Positions 55,535-64,000 of a stretch of 64,000 nucleotides of DNA are shown here, piece after piece; within the stretch, counting starts at the first letter, position 1, and the number at the start of each line of letters is the position of its first letter. Origin of the DNA: an uncultured Pseudomonadota bacterium (GTDB lineage: Bacteria > Pseudomonadota > Gammaproteobacteria > Methylococcales > Methylomonadaceae). The notes beneath the pieces were generated by a model that was not told the DNA's origin, did not search any database, and was given only the letters and a program-made list of their open reading frames with translations. The DNA is taken from NCBI GenBank assembly GCA_903918375.1, contig CAIXED010000038.1:1-64000 (forward strand), written 5' to 3'. The position numbers and the translations under genes are program-made.

Positions 55535-58500
55535 ATGTCCCTCCAGCAACAAATTAAACACCTCTCCACTCAGCTAAACAGCTGCATGAGCCTTGATCGA
55601 CATGGTTTAAAACGCCAGCTTGATCGTTGTCGTAGCGATTTGCAGAAAGGTAAAGGTTCGCCAGAGCAGGTGGCGGCATTAGCTGCAAAAATTGAACGCT
55701 CAATCAGCAAGTGCAATCAGCGGCGGGCGGCGGTGCCGGTGATTAATTATCCTGATTTGCCGGTGACTGCGAAAAAGGACGATATTGCTGCGCTGATTCA
55801 ACAGCATCAAGTCACCATCGTTTGTGGTGAAACCGGTTCCGGTAAAACCACCCAGTTGCCGAAAATTTGTTTGGAACTGGGGCGCGGGGTTAAAGGTTTA
55901 ATTGGTCATACTCAGCCTCGGCGGATTGCGGCGCGGACGGTGGCGGATCGGATTGCTGAAGAGCTGGGGCAATCTATCGGTCAAGCGGTGGGCTATAAAG
56001 TTCGTTTTCACGATCAAACTCATCCGCAATCCCTAGTTAAATTAATGACTGACGGGATTTTGCTGGCCGAGTCGCAAAACGATCCTTATCTTAATCAATA
56101 CGATACTTTAATTATCGACGAGGCGCACGAGCGCAGTCTTAATATCGACTTTTTGCTCGGCTATTTGCGCTGGCTGTTGCCGAAACGGCCTGATTTAAAA
56201 CTCATCATTACTTCTGCCACCATCGACCCTGAACGCTTTGCCAATCATTTTGGTAACGCGCCGATTGTTAATGTTTCTGGCCGAACCTATCCTGTTGATA
56301 TTCGCTATCGACCAATTGATTTAATCGAAGAAGACGATGAAACCGATGCGGATTTGCAGCAAGCGATTTTGGATGCGGTGGATGAGCTGTATCGGGATTT
56401 GCGCGGTGATATTCTGATTTTCCTTAGCGGTGAACACGAAATCCGTGAAACTACCGAATCCTTGCGTAAATCGGTGCATAACGGTCGTTATGATGTGTTG
56501 CCGTTGTATTCCAAACTTAGCGTTGCCGAGCAGGAGCGAGTGTTTAAACCGACTGGCAACAAGCCTCGGATTGTTTTGGCAACCAACGTTGCTGAAACTT
56601 CGCTGACGGTGCCAGGGATTCGTTGCGTGATTGATTCCGGTCATGCCCGCATCAGTCGTTATAGTCACAAAAGTAAAATCCAGCGTTTGCCGATTGAGCG
56701 GATTTCCCAAGCCAGTGCTAACCAAAGGGCAGGGCGCTGTGGACGGGTTGCGGAAGGAATTTGCATTCGTTTGTATTCTAAAGAGGATTATTTAGCCCGT
56801 CCTGAATTTACCGAACCGGAAATTCTGCGGACGAATTTATGGTCGGTGATTTTGCAGATGGCGGCCTTGAAGCTAGGCGACATCGAAGATTTCCCGTTTG
56901 TCGAGCCGCCCGAAGACAAGATGATTCGTGATGGCAAAAATGCTTTGTTTGAAGTCGATGCTTTGGATAAACAAGGGCAGCTGACCGATACCGGCAAACA
57001 GCTGGCCAAAATTCCTACCGACCCCAAGCTGGCGCGGATGTTGTTAGCTGCTTCGGAGTTGAATAGCTTGAATGAAGTGTCGATTATCGTTTCGGCATTA
57101 AGCATTCAAGACCCACGCGAAAAACCGGCCGATAAAATGCCGCAAGCCGAGGCCAAACACGCCCAATTTAAAGCCGAAGATTCCGATTTTTTAAGCTTGC
57201 TGAATGTCTGGAATAGTTTTGAAGAGCAGAAAAAACATTTATCCAACAGCAAGTTGCGGAAATATTGCCAAGAAAATTTCCTGTCTTACATTCGGATGCG
57301 TGAATGGCACGACATTCATGCGCAAATCATGCTGGTGGCTAAAGGTGATTTAAAACTGAAATTGAACGGTAATCCGGCCAATTACGAGCAAATTCACTGT
57401 GCTTTATTGCCGGGCTTGTTATCGAATATCGGTTTTCGCCATGAACAGTATGAATACCTTGGCGCGCGCGGCTTAAAGTTCTTTATTTTCCCCGGTTCCG
57501 GTCAGCATAAGGTCAGACCAAAATGGATTATGGCCGCCGAGCAGGTTGAAACCAGCAAAGTGTATGCGCGAACGGTGGCGAAAATTGAGCCGCAATGGAT
57601 AGAAGCTTGTGCCCAGCATTTGGTTAAACGCAATTATTACGACCCGCATTGGGAGAAAAATGCTGGCCGTAGCGGGGTGTTTGAACGGACTTTATTGTAC
57701 GGTTTGACTTTGCAAGCCAAGCGCAAAGTGCCTTATGAAAATGTTGATCCGAAAGCGGCGCGGGAGTTGTTTATTGGTCATGGCTTGGTTAATCAGGATT
57801 ACCACAGCAATGCGCCATTCTTTAAGGCCAATGAAAAATTGCTGGAAGAGGTCGGCTATATCCAGCACAAAGGTCGTCGGGTCGATTTAGTCGAAGACGA
57901 GCAATGGCTGTATCAGTTTTACGATAAAAAACTGCCCGCTGAAGTGGTTAACGGCATTACTTTGGATAAATGGCGTAAGCAAGTCGAGCGCGAAGATCCA
58001 AAAATTCTGTTTTTAACTAAAGAAGATTTAACCCGTCACGAAGAAGGCCAGATTAGCGATTGGGATTTTCCAGATAGCAAAAAAGTCGGTGATTTAACGA
58101 TAGAGCTGCATTATCGCTTTGAGCCCGGTCATGATGAAGACGGGGTAACGGCGATTGTGCCGGTGCATCAGCTCAATCAAATTCGCGCGATGCCATTTGA
58201 TTGGTTAGTGCCGGGGATGCTGGAAGAAAAACTGGTGGCCTTGATTAAGACCTTGCCTAAACACCTGCGTAAACATTTTGTGCCAGTGCCGCAGACGGTT
58301 AAACAATGTCTGGAAATCGAACCGGATTTCAAAGGCTCTTTGTATGAATGGCTGAGTGGCCGCTTGCGTAAATTAACCGGTGAATCGATTCCGCTCAATG
58401 AATGGCAGCCTGATACTCTGCCGGATCATTTAAAAATCAATTTCCGCGTTGTCGATGAAAATGGTAAAGCGCTAGGCTATGGGCGTAATTTAGCCAAATT

Positions 58501-59425
58501 ACAGGCCGATCACACCAGTCAGGCCGGTCAAACCTTTGACAAGCTGGCGCAAGAAGAAATTAATCACACCGGCTGTATTGCTTGGGCGTTTGATGATTTG
58601 CCGGACACTTGGCAGTTTATGCAAAAAGGCCAAACTTTTATTGGTTATCCGGCGATTATTGATGAAGGCGAAACGGTTGGGGTGCGGATTATCGAAACCC
58701 AATACAAAGCCGATTTGGCGCATTTTGATGGTTTAAGCAAGTTGTATCAGCTGCAATGCCGCAAAGATGCCCAATATATTTCGAAAAATAGCGGGGTGAG
58801 TCCAGCCTTGCAATTGGCTTATAACCAGTTGGCGAAACATCCTTTATTGGCTGAGCGAGTGGGCGGTGATTTTAAAGCGGATTGTTTATTTGCGATTTTC
58901 AGCAACGTGTTTGTCGAGGGGCAGACGATACGCAATCAAGCGCAATTCGAGGCGCAATTAGCGGCGAAAAAATCAAGTTTGGTGACGGTCGCCAATCAGC
59001 TCGGTAAGCAATTGTCAGAAATCATGGCAGACTATCAACAGCTTAGATTAAGACTTAAACAACCCGCGATTGCAGCTGTTTTACGTCAAGATGTTGAGCA
59101 ACAGTTAGCTTTATTGCTGTACAGTGGCTTTGTTCGCCATACGCCATTGCCGCAGTTGTCGGCGATTAGTCGGTATTTAAAAGCGATAGCCTTTAGATTG
59201 GACAAGCAAAAGCCTGATAACGCTGAGGTGCAAGGTTTGTATCGATTGACCAAGCATTACTGGCAAGCGGTGGAAAAACAGCTGAAAACTCAAATCCCGC
59301 AGCCTGAACGGGATTTATTCCGCTGGCAGCTTGAAGAACTGCGGGTGTCTTTATTTGCGCAGCAGCTAAAAACCCCTTATCCGGTTTCGGTGCAACGATT
59401 GGAAAAGATTTGGAATGAGCGGTAG
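55535..59425 (+). CDS. hrpA: ATP-dependent RNA helicase HrpA
   Basis: 1296 residues. DEAH-box helicase: Walker A GETGSGKT (residues 98-105), IIDEAHERSLNIDFLLG, SATIDPERFANHF, and the helicase C motif QRAGRCGRVAEGICIRLYS. The winged helix, ratchet and OB-fold follow, then the C-terminal DUF3418 domain of HrpA. HrpA is reported to act on stalled or collided ribosomes and on mRNA processing. Length matches E. coli HrpA (1300). Confidence 0.96.
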   Translation: MSLQQQIKHLSTQLNSCMSLDRHGLKRQLDRCRSDLQKGKGSPEQVAALAAKIERSISKCNQRRAAVPVINYPDLPVTAKKDDIAALIQQHQVTIVCGETGSGKTTQLPKICLELGRGVKGLIGHTQPRRIAARTVADRIAEELGQSIGQAVGYKVRFHDQTHPQSLVKLMTDGILLAESQNDPYLNQYDTLIIDEAHERSLNIDFLLGYLRWLLPKRPDLKLIITSATIDPERFANHFGNAPIVNVSGRTYPVDIRYRPIDLIEEDDETDADLQQAILDAVDELYRDLRGDILIFLSGEHEIRETTESLRKSVHNGRYDVLPLYSKLSVAEQERVFKPTGNKPRIVLATNVAETSLTVPGIRCVIDSGHARISRYSHKSKIQRLPIERISQASANQRAGRCGRVAEGICIRLYSKEDYLARPEFTEPEILRTNLWSVILQMAALKLGDIEDFPFVEPPEDKMIRDGKNALFEVDALDKQGQLTDTGKQLAKIPTDPKLARMLLAASELNSLNEVSIIVSALSIQDPREKPADKMPQAEAKHAQFKAEDSDFLSLLNVWNSFEEQKKHLSNSKLRKYCQENFLSYIRMREWHDIHAQIMLVAKGDLKLKLNGNPANYEQIHCALLPGLLSNIGFRHEQYEYLGARGLKFFIFPGSGQHKVRPKWIMAAEQVETSKVYARTVAKIEPQWIEACAQHLVKRNYYDPHWEKNAGRSGVFERTLLYGLTLQAKRKVPYENVDPKAARELFIGHGLVNQDYHSNAPFFKANEKLLEEVGYIQHKGRRVDLVEDEQWLYQFYDKKLPAEVVNGITLDKWRKQVEREDPKILFLTKEDLTRHEEGQISDWDFPDSKKVGDLTIELHYRFEPGHDEDGVTAIVPVHQLNQIRAMPFDWLVPGMLEEKLVALIKTLPKHLRKHFVPVPQTVKQCLEIEPDFKGSLYEWLSGRLRKLTGESIPLNEWQPDTLPDHLKINFRVVDENGKALGYGRNLAKLQADHTSQAGQTFDKLAQEEINHTGCIAWAFDDLPDTWQFMQKGQTFIGYPAIIDEGETVGVRIIETQYKADLAHFDGLSKLYQLQCRKDAQYISKNSGVSPALQLAYNQLAKHPLLAERVGGDFKADCLFAIFSNVFVEGQTIRNQAQFEAQLAAKKSSLVTVANQLGKQLSEIMADYQQLRLRLKQPAIAAVLRQDVEQQLALLLYSGFVRHTPLPQLSAISRYLKAIAFRLDKQKPDNAEVQGLYRLTKHYWQAVEKQLKTQIPQPERDLFRWQLEELRVSLFAQQLKTPYPVSVQRLEKIWNER

Positions 59426-59479
59426 GTCGTGTTTGCGGCCACTGTTAGCTTTGTATAGGTAACGAATTGGACGCTAAAC

Positions 59480-60187
59480 ATGATCCCGATTAGAGATTCC
59501 ATCCCTTGTAATACCAAGCCTTACGTCACTTGGACGATTATGGCGATTTGCATCATCGTTTTCGCGGTGATGCTGTTTTTGCCGGATTATTTGTTACAGC
59601 GCTTTCTCTATCTCTACGGCATGGTGCCGATTCGTTACACCAATCCGGTTTGGTCTCAGCATTTTGGCTTGCCGCCGGATTATCATCTTTCATTGCTTAC
59701 CAATCTGTTTTTGCATGGCGGCTGGGCGCATATCGCCATCAATATGATGTTTTTGTGGATTTTTGCCGATAACATCGAAGATTTGATGGGGCATTGGCGG
59801 TTTGCGGTGTTTTATCTATTGTGCGGGGTGATTGCTAGTTATGCACAATGGTATTTTGCTCAAAATCTGGTGGTGCCAGTAGTGGGGGCGTCGGGGGCGA
59901 TTGCTGGGGTGTTGGGGGCGTATTTTTTCCGCTTTCCTTATGCGCGAGTGGTGATTTTAGTGCCGATTTTGTTTTTCCCGTTTTTCTTTGAAATCCCTGC
60001 CATCGCCTTTTTGGGCTTGTGGGTGATTATGCAATTACAAGAAGTTACCACTGCCGCCGCGATGGGGGCCAGCACAGGCTCGGCATGGTGGGCGCATTTG
60101 GGTGGATTTGTGGCGGGGATGGTCTTGCATCGATTGTTCATCAAAAAATCGCAATTGCTTGAAATAAGCCAACAAACGGAAGAGTAG
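59480..60187 (+). CDS. Rhomboid family intramembrane serine protease
   Basis: 235 residues with about six membrane segments. Catalytic Ser138 in VVGASGAIAG and His206 in WWAHLGGFVAG form the dyad; HGGWAHIAINMMFLWIFADNIED is the conserved loop/segment (split at its His). Substrates unknown. ATG at 59480, 54 bases after hrpA. Short C-terminal tail without extra domains. Confidence 0.94.
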   Translation: MIPIRDSIPCNTKPYVTWTIMAICIIVFAVMLFLPDYLLQRFLYLYGMVPIRYTNPVWSQHFGLPPDYHLSLLTNLFLHGGWAHIAINMMFLWIFADNIEDLMGHWRFAVFYLLCGVIASYAQWYFAQNLVVPVVGASGAIAGVLGAYFFRFPYARVVILVPILFFPFFFEIPAIAFLGLWVIMQLQEVTTAAAMGASTGSAWWAHLGGFVAGMVLHRLFIKKSQLLEISQQTEE

Positions 60188-60337
60188 TTGATTGATTGCG
60201 CTTTCGACAAAGGCAAAAAATCGAGAAAGCACAGGGCTTTTATTTTATAATGCCGCTACTTAACGGCTGTAAACCAAGTAAATCAAGCCGATTGATTTCT
60301 GCAAAAGACTACTTCATCTACTCGAGAACAATAAATC

Positions 60338-60661
60338 ATGAAAAACCTTAATCTTGCATTGGTCAGACTGTTTCAGTTTGTCGTATTTGTTTTATTTACC
60401 TTTATCGTCTTGGTTTATTTCTGCACCTTGATTCTGTTGCCGCTGGATGTTGTGGTATTGGTTAGCAAATTGTTAGGCAGCTTGGGCATTGGTACTTTGT
60501 TCGGTGCCATCATTGCTGTACCTGTGGTCGCTTACTTAGGCAAAATCGTTTACAACACACCTGGCTTGGTATCAATGTTGATCGAAAACGGCATGGATTT
60601 GGTTAGCATGGGTAAACAACGTGTTGATGCCTTCAATAAAATTGCTGAAAGCGTTAAATAA
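60338..60661 (+). CDS. Small two-pass membrane protein, unknown function
   Basis: 107 residues. Two hydrophobic segments (about residues 10-36 and 42-70) flank a short loop, and the C-terminal 35 residues (MDLVSMGKQRVDAFNKIAE) are amphipathic. I do not recognise a family. A TATAAT (60246-60251) lies 87 bases upstream, although no good -35 is visible, and a perfect intrinsic terminator follows 20 bases after the stop, so it is a clean single-gene unit. Confidence 0.75.
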   Translation: MKNLNLALVRLFQFVVFVLFTFIVLVYFCTLILLPLDVVVLVSKLLGSLGIGTLFGAIIAVPVVAYLGKIVYNTPGLVSMLIENGMDLVSMGKQRVDAFNKIAESVK

Positions 60662-60680
60662 GCAGTTTTAAATGGTTAAC

Positions 60681-60708
60681 AAAAAAGGGGCTTTAAAGCC
60701 CCTTTTTT
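60681..60708. terminator. Perfect bidirectional intrinsic terminator
   Basis: GGGGCTTTAAAGCCCC (60687-60702) is a fully self-complementary stem flanked by six A (60681-60686) and six T (60703-60708). It ends the transcript of the small membrane gene. Confidence 0.93.
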
Positions 60709-60879
60709 ATGCCTGATAGTTTTTGAAACCAAAACTTATCCAGCAATTACATTTTGTTATTTTAAGTGTAAATAATTGATAATTATGGTTTTTATTCAAT
60801 TCGCTTTAGCTGCTTATGCTAGTATCCGCGCCTCTCAAAAATAGCCAGTTTGGTTTTTCAAATCAACAAAGGATGGGCG

Positions 60880-62385
60880 ATGCGTATATTGAAAACGGTA
60901 AGTTTATTTCTATTGTTTGCTGGGCAGACGGCATTGGCCACACCCAGTAACGATCCTGATGTATTGGCTCGTCGCGGTCAGCAATCTATAGTCTCCAAAA
61001 CCCCTGCCACAGCACCAACGATTAGCTTAACCAAGCCAGCTGGTGGATGGACTAGCGCCATGCAGCTTCAAGTAGCGGGTAGTTGCTCAGACCCACAAGC
61101 TAATCCGATTGTAATTAATATCAATGGGGTTCGTTATTACGCTCAAAATAATAACGGCAGTTTTTCCCGTGCTTTTCCAGCGGCCAAGGGCAAAAACAGC
61201 ATTATTGCGGAATGCGCGAATAGTGCCGGCAAAGCTAAAGCCTCAACCACGGTTGATGCTGTGATTTCGCCTATTCCTTTCAAAGTGGTTCTCACCAGCG
61301 ATACCAATTCGGTCTACACCGATTTACACATTTATGAGCCCGATAACAGCCATGTTTATTGGGCTGATACCAACTCCAGTTCAGGCGGTATCTTTTTCTT
61401 AAATTCCGATGGCGAAAGTTTTGATCAAGCCGGTTACGGTCCTTATTTATATGTTCATCCTGCGCCACCGATTGGTGTGTTTAGGATTGATGCTAATTAT
61501 TGGCCGGGCGGAGCGCTGCAACACACCTTGGCAAATTTGGACATTATTCTCGATGAAGGCTTGCCAACCGAATCCCATCGGCGAGTACAAAAGCCATTAG
61601 CAAGACCGGGCGAAACTCAGACTTTGGCTTATGTGGTGATTCAAGGCAATCGCCAGCCAGCTAAGATTTATGTCCCCAGCCAAGATGCTGAACGCGACAT
61701 GCCGAATGAAGTGCGTGAATATATAAAGCACGAGCCACTGCGTGAAGGTGAAGATAACCCTGAGCTAAGCTATTTGTTGCCAGCCGACGAAAGCGCTTTG
61801 CGGCAAACGGTAACCAATATTGCCTTATTACAAGCTCATAAACCCAGCCCGCTATGGGAGCCTAAACAGCGCGATTGCGCCGGTTTAGTGCGCTTTGCCT
61901 ATCGTACCGCTTTGGAACCGCGCGATGCGGCTCGTACATCTAAATTAGGTATTCCTAGCAAACTGAATTTGCCACCGTTATCCGATCATGCTCGCAACCT
62001 GTTTCCCAACTATCCGCAAATTTGGCAAACCCATGCCGATAGCAATAAACCGCAATATGGTTATTTTGCCGATGCAGAAACCCTAATCGGTCATAACTTT
62101 CGTCTTAAATCCCGCGAATTAGCTCAAGCGCGTTCAGGTGATTTATTGGTTTATCAAAAACCATTGGATCACGATGAGCCTTATCATCTGATGATTTTTG
62201 CTGCCGGACATCCCAATAATCTGGTGGTTTATCACAATGGCGCACAAGGCGCTGATGCTCAAGTCAGAGTGGTTAATGTTAGCCAATTGCTTGAGTCCCC
62301 TGATGCGGTTTGGATACCGCGTGCTGAAAATCCTTTTTTTCTTGGAGTGTATGAATGGAACCGCGTGCAACCTCAAAACGCCTGA
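60880..62385 (+). CDS. Secreted YfaP-like (DUF2135) and YfaT-like (DUF1175) fusion protein
   Basis: 501 residues from the ATG at 60880 (AGGA seven bases upstream; the frame is open earlier). Signal peptide to about residue 20 ([13 protein letters not shown]). An Ig-like region ([20 protein letters not shown]) leads to a DUF2135-type segment: [17 protein letters not shown] and [15 protein letters not shown]. From about residue 295 a DUF1175-type domain follows: [12 protein letters not shown] with a putative catalytic Cys, [11 protein letters not shown], and [11 protein letters not shown] with a His, consistent with an NlpC/P60-like fold. In E. coli yfaP and yfaT are separate genes of the yfaSTAQP alpha-2-macroglobulin locus. 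Overlaps the next gene by 31 bases. Confidence 0.72.
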   Translation: MRILKTVSLFLLFAGQTALATPSNDPDVLARRGQQSIVSKTPATAPTISLTKPAGGWTSAMQLQVAGSCSDPQANPIVININGVRYYAQNNNGSFSRAFPAAKGKNSIIAECANSAGKAKASTTVDAVISPIPFKVVLTSDTNSVYTDLHIYEPDNSHVYWADTNSSSGGIFFLNSDGESFDQAGYGPYLYVHPAPPIGVFRIDANYWPGGALQHTLANLDIILDEGLPTESHRRVQKPLARPGETQTLAYVVIQGNRQPAKIYVPSQDAERDMPNEVREYIKHEPLREGEDNPELSYLLPADESALRQTVTNIALLQAHKPSPLWEPKQRDCAGLVRFAYRTALEPRDAARTSKLGIPSKLNLPPLSDHARNLFPNYPQIWQTHADSNKPQYGYFADAETLIGHNFRLKSRELAQARSGDLLVYQKPLDHDEPYHLMIFAAGHPNNLVVYHNGAQGADAQVRVVNVSQLLESPDAVWIPRAENPFFLGVYEWNRVQPQNA

Positions 62386-64000
62386 TCAGCCTTGGCCTAA
62401 TCGCCACCTTAACCACCGTTGCCGCTGGTTTTTTTGGCTATCAATATTTAACCCGCTCCTCGTTAGCTAGTGTCTTAAAAGCCGATTTACCGATTTTGAA
62501 TTTAACGGTGAAATTGCTGGATATAAATCAACAGCCATTAGATGCCACTGATTCCATCATCGGCTCAAATGATGAGCAAACCATAGACAGTAATCAGCAA
62601 TGTTCGCTGTTAATCGGTGGTGATAGCGCTGAGCGTAGTTTTGCCTCAAGCGATGTCAGCCGTCCAGCAGAGTGTCCTAACCAAGCGCTTTGGTATGTTA
62701 AGACCCATCCGATTGCCTTGACGCTATCTTTTAATCAAGGCCAACAATTTTTGACTTGGTGGGATCAATCGGCAAAAGTTAAAAACTTAGTCGAAAACCG
62801 TTTTATACAGGGGCTGTTTTTTGGTTTTGCACAAAGCTTAAAAATCAAAGCCGAACAGCTGAAATTGGATGGTATCCAAGGTGAGTTTTTAACGCATTTA
62901 CTGCGCGATGCGATTGCCGCCAATGCCCAGTTACATTACGACTTGGTTCATGCTGAACGCGGCTGGGTGTTAACTTACCAGCGCAGTCGCAGTGATTTTA
63001 TTGAGCAAGCATTACCCGCCATGATGGGGCTATTGGCTACCAATGCCTATAAAGTCAATAAATTAGCAGAACCTATCGTGCAAGTGCGGGTGGGTTTACA
63101 ACAGATTTACATGACCGAATACCAACAGCGCATTTATTTGGCACAAAGTTTGGAAGCCTTACTGAATGTTTTGGAAAGCTTGAAACCAACGCCAACCGAT
63201 TCTGACGCGCCATTGAGTTTAATGGTTCGCGCTGAAGCTTTGGTTGATAATTTAGTGCCAGTTTTAGCCGGTCAACCGACTTGGAATCCACGGATAGATT
63301 TTGCCCTCAACGACCAGCAATTAGGCGTGATTAATTTACCATCGGGGCCTTGGCAATTGCCTTTGCATGACAAAATCTTTGAAGGGGTTTTAGCCAGTAT
63401 TCCTCATGATGCTTTTGCGGCTTTGGCGACCAGTTTTCAAATATCACCGACTTTAGCGGTGGAAGATTGGCAGAACTTTGCTGTTGAAGGCCCTCAGGCA
63501 ATCACCAATCAGACTGAGCCTGCGGGTTTAGCCTTAATTTGGGATTTTGAAAAAACCAGTCCTAGCGGCGCAATCGGCATCGTGATAGCCAACCCGACTA
63601 ACCCTAAAGCAAGCGCTGCTTATCAACAATATCTCAAAAATAGCGGCTACAGTGCCGAATGCGCTGGTGGCAGTTTGTTTTTGATTGCCAGCTCACAAAG
63701 TTTGTTGAGTCGTATCAAAGATGCTTGTGCTCATCAGTCCTTGAGTCCTTTAGATTGGCAAAAAGGCAGTGAAAAATCACGTTTTTTGGCTTCCCAATTG
63801 GTGGCGTTTGTTAATCCTGGCGTAGCGATGCAGGAATTGTTTATGGCGGGTGGTGCTGTTGATAGTGCTGATGACAGTCTTGAACGCAACCAAAAACAGA
63901 TTCCGCATTGGCAAGATGATTATCTAAAAGCCAAAGACAATATGCGTAAACAAGCCAATAGCTTATTTAATGATTTGCCGATTTTTAGCTATGCAGGACG
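62355..64000 (+). CDS. DUF2138 (YfaA-like) protein, 3' end outside the window
   Basis: The ATG at 62355 opens a frame without stop to the window end (548 complete codons). Start [19 protein letters not shown] with one membrane helix (about residues 10-30), then a large periplasmic region: [38 protein letters not shown]-like [16 protein letters not shown], and [18 protein letters not shown]. This matches the DUF2138 family represented by E. coli YfaA, neighbour of yfaT. It starts 31 bases before the end of the fusion gene and is translationally coupled to it. Function unknown; partial. Confidence 0.72.
   Translation, partial: MEPRATSKRLISLGLIATLTTVAAGFFGYQYLTRSSLASVLKADLPILNLTVKLLDINQQPLDATDSIIGSNDEQTIDSNQQCSLLIGGDSAERSFASSDVSRPAECPNQALWYVKTHPIALTLSFNQGQQFLTWWDQSAKVKNLVENRFIQGLFFGFAQSLKIKAEQLKLDGIQGEFLTHLLRDAIAANAQLHYDLVHAERGWVLTYQRSRSDFIEQALPAMMGLLATNAYKVNKLAEPIVQVRVGLQQIYMTEYQQRIYLAQSLEALLNVLESLKPTPTDSDAPLSLMVRAEALVDNLVPVLAGQPTWNPRIDFALNDQQLGVINLPSGPWQLPLHDKIFEGVLASIPHDAFAALATSFQISPTLAVEDWQNFAVEGPQAITNQTEPAGLALIWDFEKTSPSGAIGIVIANPTNPKASAAYQQYLKNSGYSAECAGGSLFLIASSQSLLSRIKDACAHQSLSPLDWQKGSEKSRFLASQLVAFVNPGVAMQELFMAGGAVDSADDSLERNQKQIPHWQDDYLKAKDNMRKQANSLFNDLPIFSYAG

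Noticed and set aside
60188-60337. Inverted repeat GCTTTC/GAAAGC after the rhomboid gene as terminator
   Set aside because: Only six pairs, a long loop and no following T-run.

Overview
The window looks like a chromosomal core region of a gammaproteobacterium. The gene orders dprA-smg-topA, yebC-ruvCAB-ybgC-tolQRAB-pal-cpoB, miaB-phoH-ybeY-corC, nrdR-ribD-ribE-ribB-ribH-nusB-thiL-pgpA, mltD-yafS-rnhA and lgt-prfB-lysS are all typical of that class. Moderately AT-rich coding DNA, an Rrf2-regulated SUF operon and the accessory families (Uma2, DUF4160/DUF2442, a RAYT remnant) would fit a Methylococcales-type organism. No methane-oxidation gene is present, so that narrower placement is inference only.

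Layout. 1-1250 is an AT-rich accessory edge with a truncated REP-associated transposase, a small membrane ORF and an LprI-like secreted protein. 1250-5150 holds dprA (broken by a one-base frameshift), smg and topA. 5150-7040 holds a DUF192 protein, tRNA-Leu(UAG), a TlpA-like thioredoxin and a serB-like phosphatase. 7100-15690 is the Holliday-junction and Tol-Pal block. 15700-17010 is queE-queC, followed by a clear terminator, and 17130-20760 is miaB-phoH-ybeY-corC. A monocistronic small membrane protein gene with a near-consensus promoter and a shared bidirectional terminator lies at 20900-21230. 21475-27170 is the riboflavin operon. Its ribB carries a GTP cyclohydrolase II-like domain that has lost most zinc ligands. 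27240-33150 holds trhP, rraA, ispH, ilvE, waaF and waaC. 33190-35640 holds an unknown gene, a decayed ORF and an orphan YejF-type double ABC ATPase. 35650-38710 is mltD, a yafS-like methyltransferase, rnhA and a GIY-YIG protein.

38710-48330 is iron- and Fe-S-centred. It starts with a beta-barrel-like gene behind a probable Fur box, followed by sufR-sufB-[islet]-sufC-sufD-(uma2)-sufS-sufU-rsmJ and a Rieske ferredoxin. The suf operon is interrupted between sufB and sufC by a co-directional two-gene islet: a nucleotidyltransferase with an internal deletion, and a DUF2971 protein. A second AT-rich two-gene islet, a HEPN-domain protein plus an unrecognised overlapping partner, sits between prfB and lysS. 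DUF2442/DUF4160 form a third small pair on the minus strand.

53300-60190 holds DUF2818, flavin reductase, a Schlafen/AlbA_2-type ATP-binding protein, hrpA and a rhomboid protease. 60340-64000 holds a small membrane protein with a perfect terminator, then a secreted protein that appears to fuse YfaP-like (DUF2135) and YfaT-like (DUF1175) domains, and finally a DUF2138 (YfaA-like) gene that runs off the window. The last two resemble the partners of bacterial alpha-2-macroglobulin (yfaS) loci.

The most interesting targets are the two co-translated islets inside housekeeping operons, the YfaP-YfaT fusion, and the iron-regulatory signals around 38.7-39.7 kb. I saw no CRISPR array, prophage, rRNA or intact insertion sequence.
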